DNA of 64,000 bases from Climacium dendroides (GCA_950106755.1 OX467086.1:18928001-18992000); one strand, 5' to 3'; shown: positions 53,126 to 64,000, counted from the stretch's first letter. A program made the numbers and translations. Notes: generated by a model not told the origin, from the sequence alone.

Positions 53126-55771
53126 CTTTATTGGCTTTAGACTTAATAAACTTCATTTTGTTTTGATTTTAATGCAATTAAATATGCTTTTCTAGATTTT
53201 TAGCCCCATATCAAGGAGGTCTTCCCTTCCAAATCATCTCTAAAAATGCCATTTCTAAAAAATCAACAAATTTTTTTTTCTTAGAGTTGTTTTTTCAAAA
53301 ATTTAACCATACATGGAATCTTATTCATTACTATTAAGTTAGTAAACCCTCCAATTTTCAAAGAATTTGATCATACAAATTTTATCTATTTGCAACCAAG
53401 TTCAGTTTTGAAATAACAATGAATTTTTTTTTCTTGAGCAAAATGACTTCAAGAGGGCATATTTCAAAAAATTTATAATCAATTTTTTCCCCTTTTTAGA
53501 CGAAATGTAATAAATAATGAGTAGTTGGGAACATGCATGCCAATTTCACAAGTACTATTCAAAGCAATGGAAGATTACTTACAAAGTCATTAAATGAGAT
53601 TCACTTGCTCAACAAAGCCACAACTAACTCCTTAGAGTTCCCAGATTGTAGAAAATTGGCCACTACAATAGTATAATATGGCAAAGCAATTGCTATGTTA
53701 GATAATATTAATTTTTTTGATTTTGAATTTTTTTGAATTAAAAAAAATAGATTAAGTTTTTTTCATTATTCTTTATTCTAGTTAATAGTGGCTAGTTTAC
53801 AACTTGGAAACAAGCCTAAAATGTCCCTCCAATGCCTCCCAAAAACATCTAATGAATGGACATACACTAGGAAAACAAGAATTTCATTTGACTATTTAGT
53901 CCATCAACAATTTGCTTCAACCAATTAGTATTTATCCACTTACACTAACCATAAAACTTTTTATAATGGAATGACCTTTCATTGACTAGGTCTTTACTTT
54001 AAGACAAACCATAGCAAACATCTTTGATTCTTTGAAGTGTTTGAGTTTGGAAAATCACCTAAAATGAAATTTTTGTCAAAATCAAACGTTTTTTTAGGGG
54101 CTATGAAAAGACAACTTGTTGAACTTCTTGAGAATAAAATTATTCTTCAAAAAAAAATTTGGGTCTAAAGGATGGCAACAATGGGTGGAAATTTGTTTAA
54201 GTGGAGTGGATGGACTCACTAATGAAAAGCGAAAAGAGAAAGACTATGTTAAAAAAAGTGGAAAGAGGTAGATTGGCCTTGGAATCATAGCTTCAATCAA
54301 ACATTATATCCATTAGTAGTAGTTAGGCACTATGTGGATTATTTTAGATAGCTACGTTCAAAAAAATCTTGCATTTGATAGGTGGTTACTTTAGTTCCAT
54401 CCATCCAGCTGTACATAAGATATGGCAACAATAACCTAACCCTAAAATGAACACTCAAGATTACTATGTGACCTTGTAAAGACCTCCAACAAAAAGTGAC
54501 AAGAAAGGAGGACATTGGCAACAAAGGTGGCCTAAGCAAGGATTCATAGAGAGGGATAATATACAACAAAGCAGAGGTACTTCCACCAACTAAAGCCTAT
54601 ACGTTGTCATGTACGTCCACTATGCAAAAATATATATTTGTTGTTATAGTAAAGTTTTTTTTTAGAGAGTCTAATAATTTAAGTGAAGTAGACTCTACCT
54701 TTTTTACCTCTATTAGACAACTATTTGGCATTAGTTCTTTCATTTCTATACTTAAAGACATTTCAAAGGTTTATTTTATGTTTGAGGTTGTTGAAATGAA
54801 AAGTAAAGTTTGTTTTACTTTTTTTTTAGTTTTAAAATGGATTAGAAGTCTACATAGGGGATAAGGATAGAGTTATAGGACATAAAAGATGGCCAATGAA
54901 TGAATTTAAATCCATGTGATATTTTTTAAAGATTAAAATCCACTTGCTTAGGTAGATGGTATGGAAGTTGAGGTGGTGGATGATGGAGGGTCTTCTTCCT
55001 CCTCTTCCTAATTTTGTTAGAGAACCGTGACTTTGGAGAGTCATAGTACATGGTACATGAGTAATTTTGTAATGAAATTAAAGGAGGTTGTTCATCATGT
55101 TTTTTTTATTTCAAAACTCTATCACTTGCTTAAATTGAAGTTTCTATATAAAAATTATGTTTGAGGGAATGAGAGAGGGATGATTGTCATGGAGTATGGA
55201 GGGCAAAATCTTTGAGAGCTCATAACTACTTGATGGAGTGATATTTCCTTTTGAGATTTGGTGTGTTTATAGACTGAATTGTTGGATTTCTAAAAAATTA
55301 TCATTCTCTTTGTTTGAAGTTAGGATGCAGAAGTTATGAGTGTAGAAGTGAAGTGATGAGGAGTTGTTTTTTATTTGAAGTGAGAGGACTTTGACCAACT
55401 ATAAAAGTTGGACAATATTATATTTTGGAGTGAGTTTTAGAGGGATTTTAGATGATTGTGTCAACTTTCTATAGAGATATCACAAGACCATATTGGAGTT
55501 ATCACGTAAAAGTTATGAGCTTACAAGTAAAGTAATGATGAGTTGTCTTTGAGTTGGAGAGAGTATATTTTGAGAGACTATAAAAGTTAGAAAGTATGAG
55601 TTTTTGACTTGATATCTAGAGGGTTTGTAGATTTTTTGTTAACTTTTCAAAAAGTTCTCACACTCTCAATTTGGAGTCTTGAAGCATTTTTGACACTCAT
55701 TTTAGTACTGGGTGCTTCTTCAAAGGGAATTTAAGATGTTTATGTGCAACTTCTACTACTTTTATACAAAC
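53126..55771. other. AT-rich gene desert
   Basis: No gene is recognised. Open frames of 60-86 codons (for example at 54339-54569, 54604-54864 and 54850-55044) have no recognisable domains. At 55.2-55.7 kb phrases such as AAGTTATGAG, AAGTGATGAGGAGTTGT and ACTATAAAAGTT recur about every 170 bp, suggesting a decayed tandem repeat. Confidence 0.45.
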
Positions 55772-55983
55772 CACTACAAGAGAAAGGGGTGTTTTAAGTA
55801 TAGTCCTAGAGATAAGATTTTAAGTAATGACCTTTTTAGGAGATTTTAAGTAAGAAATACGCATCTTTCTAGTAAAATTTTACTAAAAAGATGCGTATTT
55901 CTTACTTAAAATCTCCTAAAAAGGTCATTACTTAAAATCTTATCTCTAGGACTATACTTAAAATACCCCTTTCTCTTGTAGTG
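55772..55983. mobile_element. Near-perfect palindromic CACTA-type MITE (212 bp)
   Basis: The left arm starts CACTACAAGAGAAAGGGG; the right arm is its reverse complement ending CTCTTGTAGTG. The arms, about 100 bp each, match almost base for base up to a very short centre around AGTAAAATTTTACT. AAC flanks the element on both sides (55769-55771 and 55984-55986), the 3-bp target duplication expected of CACTA (En/Spm) transposons. Near identity of the arms suggests a recent origin or gene-conversion upkeep. Confidence 0.88.
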
Positions 55984-58114
55984 AACAAATAATATATTTT
56001 TGGCCTATATGACACATCATAAGAGTATTTAAGCAAGTGATATTTTATTTGGTTTACTTGATACTATCTAGAGGTTTATGTGTATGTATGTGGATTTGTA
56101 GGTGTATTTGATCTTGTAGTCCTTCATTTTCTGGACCAAATCTAGTTGTAGCTAGATTCTCTGCATTTTTTCAAAGCAAGGCCTTTCTACTTGATAACGT
56201 GATGCAGCCAAGGACCTCAATAGGCAAGATCCTTCTACCAAAAATGTTTAGGAATCACTCAAGCCTACCTCTGTGAAAGCACAAAGCAATCCCAACATAG
56301 ACTTTCAAAGGTCCAATAGTGCACCAACAAGTAGATTACTTTAAATGTCATGTTGTAATTACTAGGTGTTTAGGAGATGCATCACCAATCTCCATTTTAG
56401 ATATCAGGATCCAAGAACTTCGGAAAGTAGTGAGTGATGAGTTCATTGTCTTAGCAAAGGATGCATGATGTGGATATACATACATCAAATTTAATTCCTT
56501 TGATTATGCCCAAAAAATACTAAACCTCTCCCCATTTATAGGGCACCTTGCCATACAAAGCTAGGTCTCGAGATTGGACTTCATGAATCCTCCCGCACTA
56601 TTCATCTTATTGTGGATCTCACTAAGCTTCTTGCCATTGGAACTCATGGACAATACATGGGAGGTGGCGGAATTTATAGGAAAAGTGGTGGTTGTAGATT
56701 AAGGTAGAGGCAACCATGGTGACCTATGCTTCAAGGTTGTATTGTAACCCAATATGGCACAAATCTCTTTTCTAGACCTAACTTGCCTTTCAAAGGCAAT
56801 AGTTGAGGTCTTGGTGAACTATGAGGAAGAAGAAATAAGGTGTTTGTTGTGCTTTAAATACTCCCACACTCCACAAGCAAATAGACTACCCTCACTCTAG
56901 TTGGAGGAAGGGCAAGAACAAGGTGACGCTTTCACCATAGATGACATCTAATCATCTATGGACATGACCGCGTGAGGAACTCAAGGATGAATCCGAATAG
57001 GACAACATTACGATCGGCTTCACATTAGACCATATAGAGAAGTTATTTGAAACACAAGAGAGAAATGTCAACGGTCCAGAACTATAAGCTTAACATTAAA
57101 AGGGATTTTGAGGGCTTGGGAGGACTATTTCAAGCCTATTCTTCAAGCTAAATGCATCAAAATATTTAAATAACTAAAAAATAAAATAAAACATAAAAAA
57201 TAATTTAATTTTAAAAATATTAATTAATCTTAAATATTGAAAGAATAGAATAATAATTGACCTTAGAAAATAGGAGTCAACCGTCAATTATTGAAGGTCA
57301 ATTATTATCTAATGTGGCAGAGGTGCAAACACATCAAATTGTTGATTTTGTAGAATTCCCATAGTTCCCCATAGTTTGAGAACTTATGAAAACTTGTGGT
57401 CTTTTTTAGCCCAAAAAATCTTCTAATGAAAAAAGCTCCTTCTGGTACATCCTAGAAGTAGGCACTTTTCAAATTTACTTCCATTCTAAAGTATGGTATG
57501 TCAAAAACCATTGTCATAATATCTTATCAAACTTTTATCAATATGTTGTATTGTCGGGTTTTTTTATTGTATATCTATAGCTAAGACATCTAATTCAAAG
57601 TATATCTTGGTTCATGTAAAAGTGCATAGCAAGGATAACATAAAACTTTAAATCAATTTATAGGAAGGCTATTTTTGTAATTTATAACATCAAAATAAAG
57701 TTAAAATAGTGACGTAAAATTATTTGACAAATACACATAAATTATTGAAAAATAGACAAGTTTACTAAAAAAAAATAAGGTAACATTATGAGAATTTCAA
57801 AGACTCTTCCAAGGTCTAAAGTCAAGTCAAGTAAGACACCAACCAAAGTATAAGATTATTGAAGTTTCATGAAGTTCCAATTTTCCTTGGGGTAGTGAGT
57901 CTCACTTGCATCCATGCCCCATGGTAATTAACATCAAAAATGAAGTTAGAAAACGGCATGCGAGGTATATTTAGCTCACTTATGACTAGCCCTTTTGGGG
58001 GATTATGAGGCTATATTGCACCATTTCAAAATAAATTTCTACTTTTTGTCAAAAAAAATGAACTTTTTTTACCAAATTTTTTTCATTTTTATTAAAAATG
58101 TAGATAAACATTAT
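55984..58114. other. Intergenic DNA between two CACTA-type insertions
   Basis: 56.1-57.1 kb is of mixed composition and may be an eroded gene or transposon, but all frames are broken and nothing is recognised. 57.11-57.34 kb (TATTTCAAGCCTATTCTTC, a long A/T tract, then CTAATGTGGCAGAGG) loosely resembles 60.06-60.23 kb, hinting at another AT-rich repeat family. Confidence 0.4.
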
Positions 58115-58379
58115 CACTACAACAAAAGCAGTGTTTTATGACTGCAGTGAGTCGTAAAATCAAAAAATATGACTCACGCAGAAATCACTGTAGATGACTC
58201 GGAATATGACTAACTCCAGTCGTTTAGAAGCAGTCAGTCATATTGGCAGTCATATGGGTTGAGGGATATAAATATCCAATTTTAGCCATAGTATGCCAAC
58301 TAGGCATATACTTTGACTATCCTAGGGGTTTTTTGACTTTTTCTTGGGTTGCCCGGGCAAATAAAAAAATCCTACGTGG

Positions 58380-58795
58380 AATACGATTGTGTCGAGTCAT
58401 ATTTTTTGATGATGTGGAATATGACTGCGATGAGTTATATTTTTTGATGACATGGAATATGACTGTGGTGAGTCATATTTTTTGATGACATGGAATATGA
58501 CTGCGGTGAGTCATATTTTGCAGTAACGTGGAATATGACTGCAGTGAGTCATATTTTGCAGTGATGTCAAATATGACTGTAGTGAGTCATTTTTTGTAGC
58601 GATATGGAATATGACTGCAGTGAGTCATATTTTGCAGTGATGTGAAATATGACTGCGGTGAGTCATTTTTTGCAGTGATATGAAATATAACTGTAGTCAG
58701 TCATATTTTGTAGTCACATGGAATATGGTTGCAATGAGTTATATTTTTTGGTTACATGGAATATAACTAGGGTGAGTCATATTTTGCAGTAATGT
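58380..58795. repeat. 38-bp subterminal repeat array in the CACTA element
   Basis: About eleven units of the type GGAATATGACTGCAGTGAGT followed by CATATTTTGCAGTGATGT. Each contains ATATGACT and AGTCATAT separated by 6 bp, an inverted repeat. Unit length is regular at 38 bp over most of the array. The repeat probably serves as a cluster of transposase-binding sites. Confidence 0.88.
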
Positions 58796-58999
58796 GAAGA
58801 TGGCTTCATTGGGTTGTAAGTAGCCTCCAATGTCTTTGTTTCAACTTTTGGTGCTTACATATACAATTAAAGAAATGAGAGGTTAATTTTTAGCGATTGA
58901 ACAATAAAGCTCAACCTTCAAAAGCTTATAACAACACAAAATATGTAGCTCAAGTTTAGGATAGGAAGAATAAGATTGATGATGGAGGAAACAAGAAAA

Positions 59000-59550
59000 A
59001 AAAGATAAGTATTAAGAAATAACAAGAAGTAAAAGTAAGATGCAACAAGAAATAAAAAACAACAACTAAGCAACAACTAAAATACAACAAGAAACAAGAA
59101 GCAACAACTAAGACACAACAAGAAACAAGAAATAACAACTAAGACACAACAAGAAACAAGAAACAAGAAACAACAACTAAAACGCAAGAAGAAACAAAAA
59201 ACAAAAACCACAACTAAAACACAACATGAGGTAACAATTAAGATACAAGAGGAAATAAGAAGCAACAACTAAGACACAAGAAAAAACAAAAAGCACCAAC
59301 TAAGACATAACAAGAAACAACAAGAAATGAGAGTGTAGATGCAACAAGAAGAAATAAGAAGCAAGAACTACAAAACAAGAACTAAAAAGAAGAAAGAGTT
59401 CAAATGCAAGAAAAAAAAAGAATTTAGATGCAACAATAAGAAGCAAGAAACATGAAGTAAAGAGCAACAAAAAACAAGAGTTAAGATACAACAAAAAGCA
59501 ACAACAAATAAGAGCTAAGAGACAATAGAAGGTAAGGAAGAAGAACCACA
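59000..59550. repeat. A-rich (ACAAGAAACAAGAAGCAACA)-type array in the CACTA element
   Basis: Degenerate units built from AACAAGAAACAAGA, AGCAACAACTAAG and ACACAACAAG recur over about 500 bp. The plus strand is almost free of T. Reading frames rich in Cys, Phe, Leu and Val on the minus strand (58956-59551) are translations of this repeat and not membrane proteins. Confidence 0.85.
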
Positions 59551-60033
59551 AGAAGTGCCGGCTAGGGTTTCAAAACCCTAAAAAGTGACGGCTAGAGTTC
59601 TAAAATCCTAAAAAAATAATGGCTAGGATCTCAAAACACTAAAAAAGTGGTGATTAAGATTCAAAATCCGAAAAAGTAGGTGACTAGGATTTCAAAATTT
59701 TAAATGATGGTTTATTTATATTTTTTTTAGAATTGCCCGTATTTCTCTTGAATTGCCTAAAACCAAAAAAAAATCACTACTATCAAAATATAATTGATAA
59801 TATGACTCAACGTTCCCAAACATGTTCCCTACGTTCCCTATGAAGTACTTTGATATTCCTAATGGCCGTATAGTATACACTTGTGAAGTACAAGGCGTAA
59901 AAATGACTGGTAGTCATATTTTACAGTCATATTTCTCCCCAAAGTGTTGGCCTTCAAGAATATGACTGCAAGCAGTCGCCAATCATCCTCAGTCATAAAT
60001 CTGTAGTCATAAAACACTGCCATTGTTGTAGTG

Positions 60034-62051
60034 TATGTGATTTTTAGCTACATTAGAGGGTTGTTTCAAGCCTTTTCTTAGTGCTAAGAACTAACCATTG
60101 CTGGCCATATTTTAAAAAGATTTAAAAGATTTAAATTTTTTTAATATACTTAAAATATTAAAATAAAAAATTTAAAAATATTATTATTATTTGATGTGAC
60201 AATTGCTCTGTCACATCTGAGTGTTGCTATAGCTAAGTTCTCAGTCTTGAAATGCAAGGGAACTTGCAACCCTATAGAGAAGCTAAATTTCATCTAATGA
60301 GTTACCAAATTTGGATGAAAAAGTGCATGCATATAATTGAAAAGTGTTTCTTTTTCTTTTTCAAAAAATGGATGAATGTAGAAATACAATGCCTCACCAA
60401 ATTTTAAGTGATTACCATCTTGACACTTTTTCAAAAAGTAAAAAAAGGTTGCTTACAATGTGTTGTAGTCTTCACAATGAAAACAACAATATACAAGAAA
60501 CAAAACCAACAATCTAAAGAGCAGCTCATTCCAACACCTGAGTGGCTGCTTGTTACAGAAGGAGAAGAAGCCATGCATGTTTTTTCTCAAGTACTGACCG
60601 AAAGTCCCAACCTGGCCTGCCTTCTTTACACGCACATGCAGTTCAGCTCTCTCAAAGCAGCAGTGTGCAAAACGATCCTCTCTCAGAGTTCATGCAAGCT
60701 CACGATAAACTTATAGCAAGCAAAGTCAAGCAAGAAACGGAGCAGCTTCAACACTTGGCAAAATTTTGATCCCTGAGTATCAGGCAGTCACCATGGAGCT
60801 ACCCTCATCAGACCCGCGTTTGTGAATTAAGCAACACTTTCATCCAATGGATGACCTGTAACAGGAATTAATTATGCCAGCCAAATCAAGGTTCAAAATC
60901 AGAGCTTGATTGCCGCCAAACTGGTCCCATTCCAGACCAAAATAAATCACAGCTTATCCTTGTACAGAGATATCCAACTGCCTTATTAGCACTACGGTAT
61001 TTAAGCAATCAATAATAAAGTGCTAGTTACCATCAATCAACACCTAATTGGTGACCATTTTTAAGGAGAGTTAGGTACACTAGCAAATGGTGGTAAATAG
61101 TAACGTCCATCACATCCATAAACTTGGCATAAAGTCTACTTGGTCAATTAAAGACTAATTTAATGTAAGGGTGGGAGGGTGGGATACTTTTAGAATATAG
61201 TTGTGACTCATATTAAGTATGGGAATTCACCATTCTTTTCAAACTAATTTTTCAAGTCATGTACCTTTCTCCACCACTTTGTGAAAAAAAGTAAAGTGAT
61301 AAAAGCTTTAGCTTAAAAGCTTGTGAAAAAATGTGAAATTACTAGCTAATACTTAAGCTGCCATATAAGTATCCAAGCCTTTTTCTTCCAAGTAATGGTA
61401 CTTGGTAATGGAAGCTTAAAAAAGAGAGCAAGGAAAAAAGAAGAAAGAAGAAAGAAATATGCCCACATTTGTAAAAAAGACACCCATGTATTCATCTTAC
61501 CGACGTTATATATGTTTCCGAGTAATGAGAATGGTTTTGTCAACGGAGAGCACGAGGAAGATCATGGCCATGAACGTCGTCAAGTTTATCCCCTGCTTGC
61601 GGACATGACATGATCATACCATCATGTCAGGGTATGATTTTTCAGTGCAACTCTAGCCAAGCATTCATTCATGTCAATGCCGACGAGCAGCGATCGATAA
61701 AACAGTAATGTCACTTAATTGCATCACCCGTGCTGTGAGGACTAACTTTGTTCACTCGTGAACATGGACATACCAGGGTAAGTATTAATTATTATGTGCT
61801 CCCATGTTCGATCAACTTCAGTTGTTGTTTTACTGTACGTTATTACTGATTCAGAGCATTGAAGCTCACGAAGGGCTGAGTGGGCTGAGGTAGATCTAGC
61901 AGTGCTAGCTGCTCTGTCAGATGATCGAAACCTACCATGACAATTTACACTCTTTAGCTCCATCGAATGTATAGCACTTCACCTGCTAGATCATCAGCTC
62001 TGGCTAGACCAATGAAGTGAAGAAATGCATCTAGCTATACAGGGAGACCAT
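60034..62051. other. Intergenic DNA, no gene recognised
   Basis: 60.06-60.23 kb is an AT-rich tract with an imperfect inverted pair GATGTGACA...TGTCACATC. 60.4-60.78 kb has a more gene-like composition and a 75-codon frame (60542-60769) ending QAHDKLIASKVKQETEQL. It might be part of an exon or non-coding transcript, but it matches nothing I know. The remainder is intergenic, rising in GC towards the right. Confidence 0.4.
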
Positions 62052-62200
62052 GAGGGCGATACCGGGGGGAGGGGGGGGGGGGGCGGGATTTTTTTCGGGT
62101 ATGTAACTATACCCTCCCCAAATTTTCTTAAATAAGAAAATTTGGGGAGGGTATAGTTACATGCCCGAAAAAAATCCCCCCCCCCCCGGGTATCGCCCTC
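62052..62200. mobile_element. Perfect palindromic MITE (149 bp) with G/C homopolymer arms
   Basis: The left arm begins GAGGGCGATACC, then a run of G, GGGATTTTTTTCGGG, ATGTAACTATACCCTCCCC and AAATTTTCTTA. The right arm is the reverse complement, ending GGTATCGCCCTC, with almost no loop. Apart from the length of the homopolymer runs the arms are essentially identical. No target duplication is obvious. Confidence 0.8.
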
Positions 62201-63212
62201 CCTAGATTGTGGTACTAAAGCAGGTTCCAGGGAGTTGGATCAGATCAATCGATCTCTTCGTTCACAATATTCAAAATTCGGTGGTACTGAATCGAACTCT
62301 GTCTAAGTACGTGGTTGGATCTCGAGAGCGCAATTAGCGGACCTCGATCGGTAGCGGAGTGATCCACAACTGAAGTAGGGCTTTGATGAATTTGATCGAT
62401 GCTCAGCGCTTCGTCCTGTTCGTAACGGTACTACTCCATTGTGCTGCAATATCTTCGCTTTTTCATGATCATCAGGTAATTATACTTTTCTGCTACTGAT
62501 TCTACTTAGAGGCCTGTCATCTTAAAGTGGCAGAAAACATGTATGACTCTGCTTCCTTAAAAGATCGGTCGTTTACATCTTACAATCTTGAGATCATCCA
62601 TGGCCTAACTGCAACCATATTACCATGATATCGTCTTTGTCATACGTACGTACACACCCACTCGCAGACATTGATTTCATGTATAGTTCGATAACTTCAA
62701 TTCGATCGGGGTTGCATCATGTAGAATTGAATGTACTGGACAGAACAAGATATATGTTGATTTCATTCTCGGTAATTATGTGGATTTCAGTGTTCAAAAT
62801 TGGCGCTGGCACAATATTTTTAGCGTTCAAAATTGATCGATCAGTCACCCTATCGGAACCTCAGAAATAGCTCGTAATTGAGCTAAGTAACCTTAATTTC
62901 CAGTGCTCTTTTCTCAGGTACTGAAGGTGTAAAGTTTCCAATCCAACATTCAGTGAGCCTCAGCATGTGAACCAAGCACCACACCGCAAAAGTTTGTGTA
63001 TTAGTTCCACAGCGAGTGCGCATGGCATGCCATACCCAGAATCCATATAATCATGGTACAAAATCATTATTTGTAGCTGAACACCAGATTCAGACCTGAA
63101 GTTCACTTCCATGACTGGAAATGCGAACCAGCTTATAAGTAGATCGATATATACTGGTATTATTACCTAAAACTGCCTGGCAAGCACGCTTGCTTCAGCA
63201 GGTACATTTGCA
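62201..63212. other. Upstream region of the last gene
   Basis: Mixed composition with many CGATCG/GATCGAT words and no repeat structure. It probably contains the promoter and leader of the gene that starts at 63213; no start site could be chosen. Confidence 0.4.
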
Positions 63213-64000
63213 ATGCTCGACTCGAAAATGTCTCCCCAGGGCGTATCGTCGAGCAGCGAGAAGCTGAAGGTGTCCATCGCCATGGCAGTACTATCCTTCT
63301 TAACGGCTGCATTGCTCTTCTTCACGTTGCAATTCGATCACGTCCCCAAGGAAATAGAATTGCAAACACCTGAAAGTTTGAACACCAGTACTGACGGATG
63401 CCACACCCCGGAATGCGAGGTTAAGTGGTTCCCCCCTCGAACCTGGACCGGGCCATCAAAGTATTCCCCTGTCGCTTCGTCCCACCACGGCTTACGAATG
63501 TACGGAACGCTCGCTGCACAACAAGCGATCTGGACGCATCAGCACCCCAGTACGTGCCACGACAAGAAGTTTTTGATATACGAGGCTCAGGGAGGTAACC
63601 ATGGCATTGGCTCCATGATCCACATCGCAGGGGTCGCCTTGTTAGAAGCGTTAAACTCGAACCGGATCCTGCTTCTGGCTCCGCAGCCGAACGTCGCATG
63701 GGTTCAGGGGAAGTTCTGCGAGGGCCTGGACACCATGGACGAGTGCTACTTCGAGCCGTTTTCATCATGCACGATCTATGACGCCTTTGGAAGCGATTCC
63801 GCGGATAACAGCAGCAGCGATAGAGTGACGAGAGCCACTGTGGGGGACATAGCAAACGGCTGGTTGAGGGCCGCCACGCCTAACATGTTCCACAGCATGC
63901 TGAAACGGGGGAATATTTCAGTTGAATTCTATTACTGGTGGAGGGCGCAAAGCGCCGCGTATATGGTGCGCCCGACGCTGCGGACGCTGAGAGAACTCGA
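63213..64000 (+). CDS. Type II membrane protein, possibly glycosyltransferase-like (3' end beyond window)
   Basis: An uninterrupted frame of 262 codons runs from the ATG at 63213 to the window edge without a stop or intron. A 19-residue N-terminus rich in Ser and Lys precedes one hydrophobic segment (about residues 20-40), then a Cys-containing stem (CHTPEC). This is the plan of a Golgi type II enzyme. The globular part includes YEAQGGNHGIGSMIHIAGVA, LLEALNSNRILLL, CYFEPFSSC and WWRAQSAAYMVRPTLRTL. The arrangement of a Gly-rich loop followed by an (A/S)LLEAL helix and NRILLL resembles fucosyltransferase-like families. That is an inference from pattern; the diagnostic C-terminal motifs would be outside the window. 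GC content is much higher than in the neighbouring DNA, and no intron is seen, unlike the other four genes. The alternative start at Met6 cannot be excluded. Confidence 0.75.
   Translation, partial: MLDSKMSPQGVSSSSEKLKVSIAMAVLSFLTAALLFFTLQFDHVPKEIELQTPESLNTSTDGCHTPECEVKWFPPRTWTGPSKYSPVASSHHGLRMYGTLAAQQAIWTHQHPSTCHDKKFLIYEAQGGNHGIGSMIHIAGVALLEALNSNRILLLAPQPNVAWVQGKFCEGLDTMDECYFEPFSSCTIYDAFGSDSADNSSSDRVTRATVGDIANGWLRAATPNMFHSMLKRGNISVEFYYWWRAQSAAYMVRPTLRTLREL

Larger units (their letters stand above)
58115..60033. mobile_element. Non-autonomous CACTA (En/Spm-type) transposon, 1,919 bp
   Basis: The left terminus CACTACAACAAAAGCAGTGT continues to about 33 bp and is matched at the right end by its reverse complement with three differences; the element ends TTGTTGTAGTG at 60033. 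TAT flanks both sides (58112-58114 and 60034-60036), the 3-bp target duplication of this superfamily. The interior has no transposase frame. It consists of a left subterminal array of 38-bp repeats, a long A-rich array (59.0-59.55 kb) and a right subterminal region with scattered TATGACTGCA/AGTCATATT motifs. CACTA transposases bind such subterminal repeats, so the element may be mobilised by a transposase elsewhere in the genome. Confidence 0.92.

Noticed and set aside
58956..59551. Minus-strand Cys/Phe/Leu/Val-rich frames that look like membrane proteins
   Set aside because: They are complements of the ACAAGAAACAAG array inside the CACTA element, with no membrane-protein pattern apart from composition.
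63421..63855. Minus-strand 144-codon frame
   Set aside because: It is the antisense shadow of the plus-strand membrane protein, which has the membrane anchor and protein-like motifs.

Overview
This is a 64 kb piece of nuclear DNA from a green plant. Genes are split by GT-AG introns, and one encodes a light-dependent protochlorophyllide oxidoreductase (POR) with a plastid transit peptide. Exon layouts and protein lengths match those of land plants. Long AT-rich intergenic stretches full of decayed small DNA-transposon relics suggest a bryophyte, a seed-free vascular plant or a related streptophyte. The species cannot be fixed from sequence alone.

Layout. 1-2,700 is AT-rich DNA with a palindromic MITE at the left edge. 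2,923-7,960 (+) is a complete 12-exon CYP71-type gene (WD40 repeats plus cyclophilin). 8-31 kb is a gene desert of dispersed repeats. 31,437-38,383 (+) is a complete 19-exon long-chain acyl-CoA synthetase. 38.4-42.4 kb is repeats. 42,793-45,932 (+) is a 5-exon POR gene. Facing it tail to tail, 46,875-50,976 (-) is an 11-exon plastid-targeted FAD-dependent amine-oxidase/carotenoid-desaturase-like gene. 51-63 kb is a second desert holding a 29-bp minisatellite, a 1.9 kb non-autonomous CACTA element and two near-perfect palindromic MITEs. From 63,213 to the right edge (+) runs an unbroken reading frame for a type II membrane protein of uncertain family, cut off by the window.

The genes do not form a pathway. 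CYP71 is a nuclear chromatin and silencing factor, LACS activates fatty acids, and POR makes chlorophyllide in plastids. The POR/FAD-enzyme pair is the only suggestive neighbourhood, since both products are predicted plastid oxidoreductases.

The exon structures were derived by hand. All exon phases close, all junctions are GT-AG, and the protein lengths (621, 665, 403 and 557 aa) agree with family expectations as I know them. The most interesting non-genic signals are: a repeat family with termini like CTTTARCCCCTAAAGGACC; the CACTA element whose 38-bp subterminal repeats are each a palindrome; first introns of CYP71 and POR that appear to be built from diverged tandem duplications; and the 29-bp minisatellite just upstream of the FAD-enzyme gene. 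No reverse transcriptase, integrase, transposase, tRNA, rRNA or CRISPR array was recognised.
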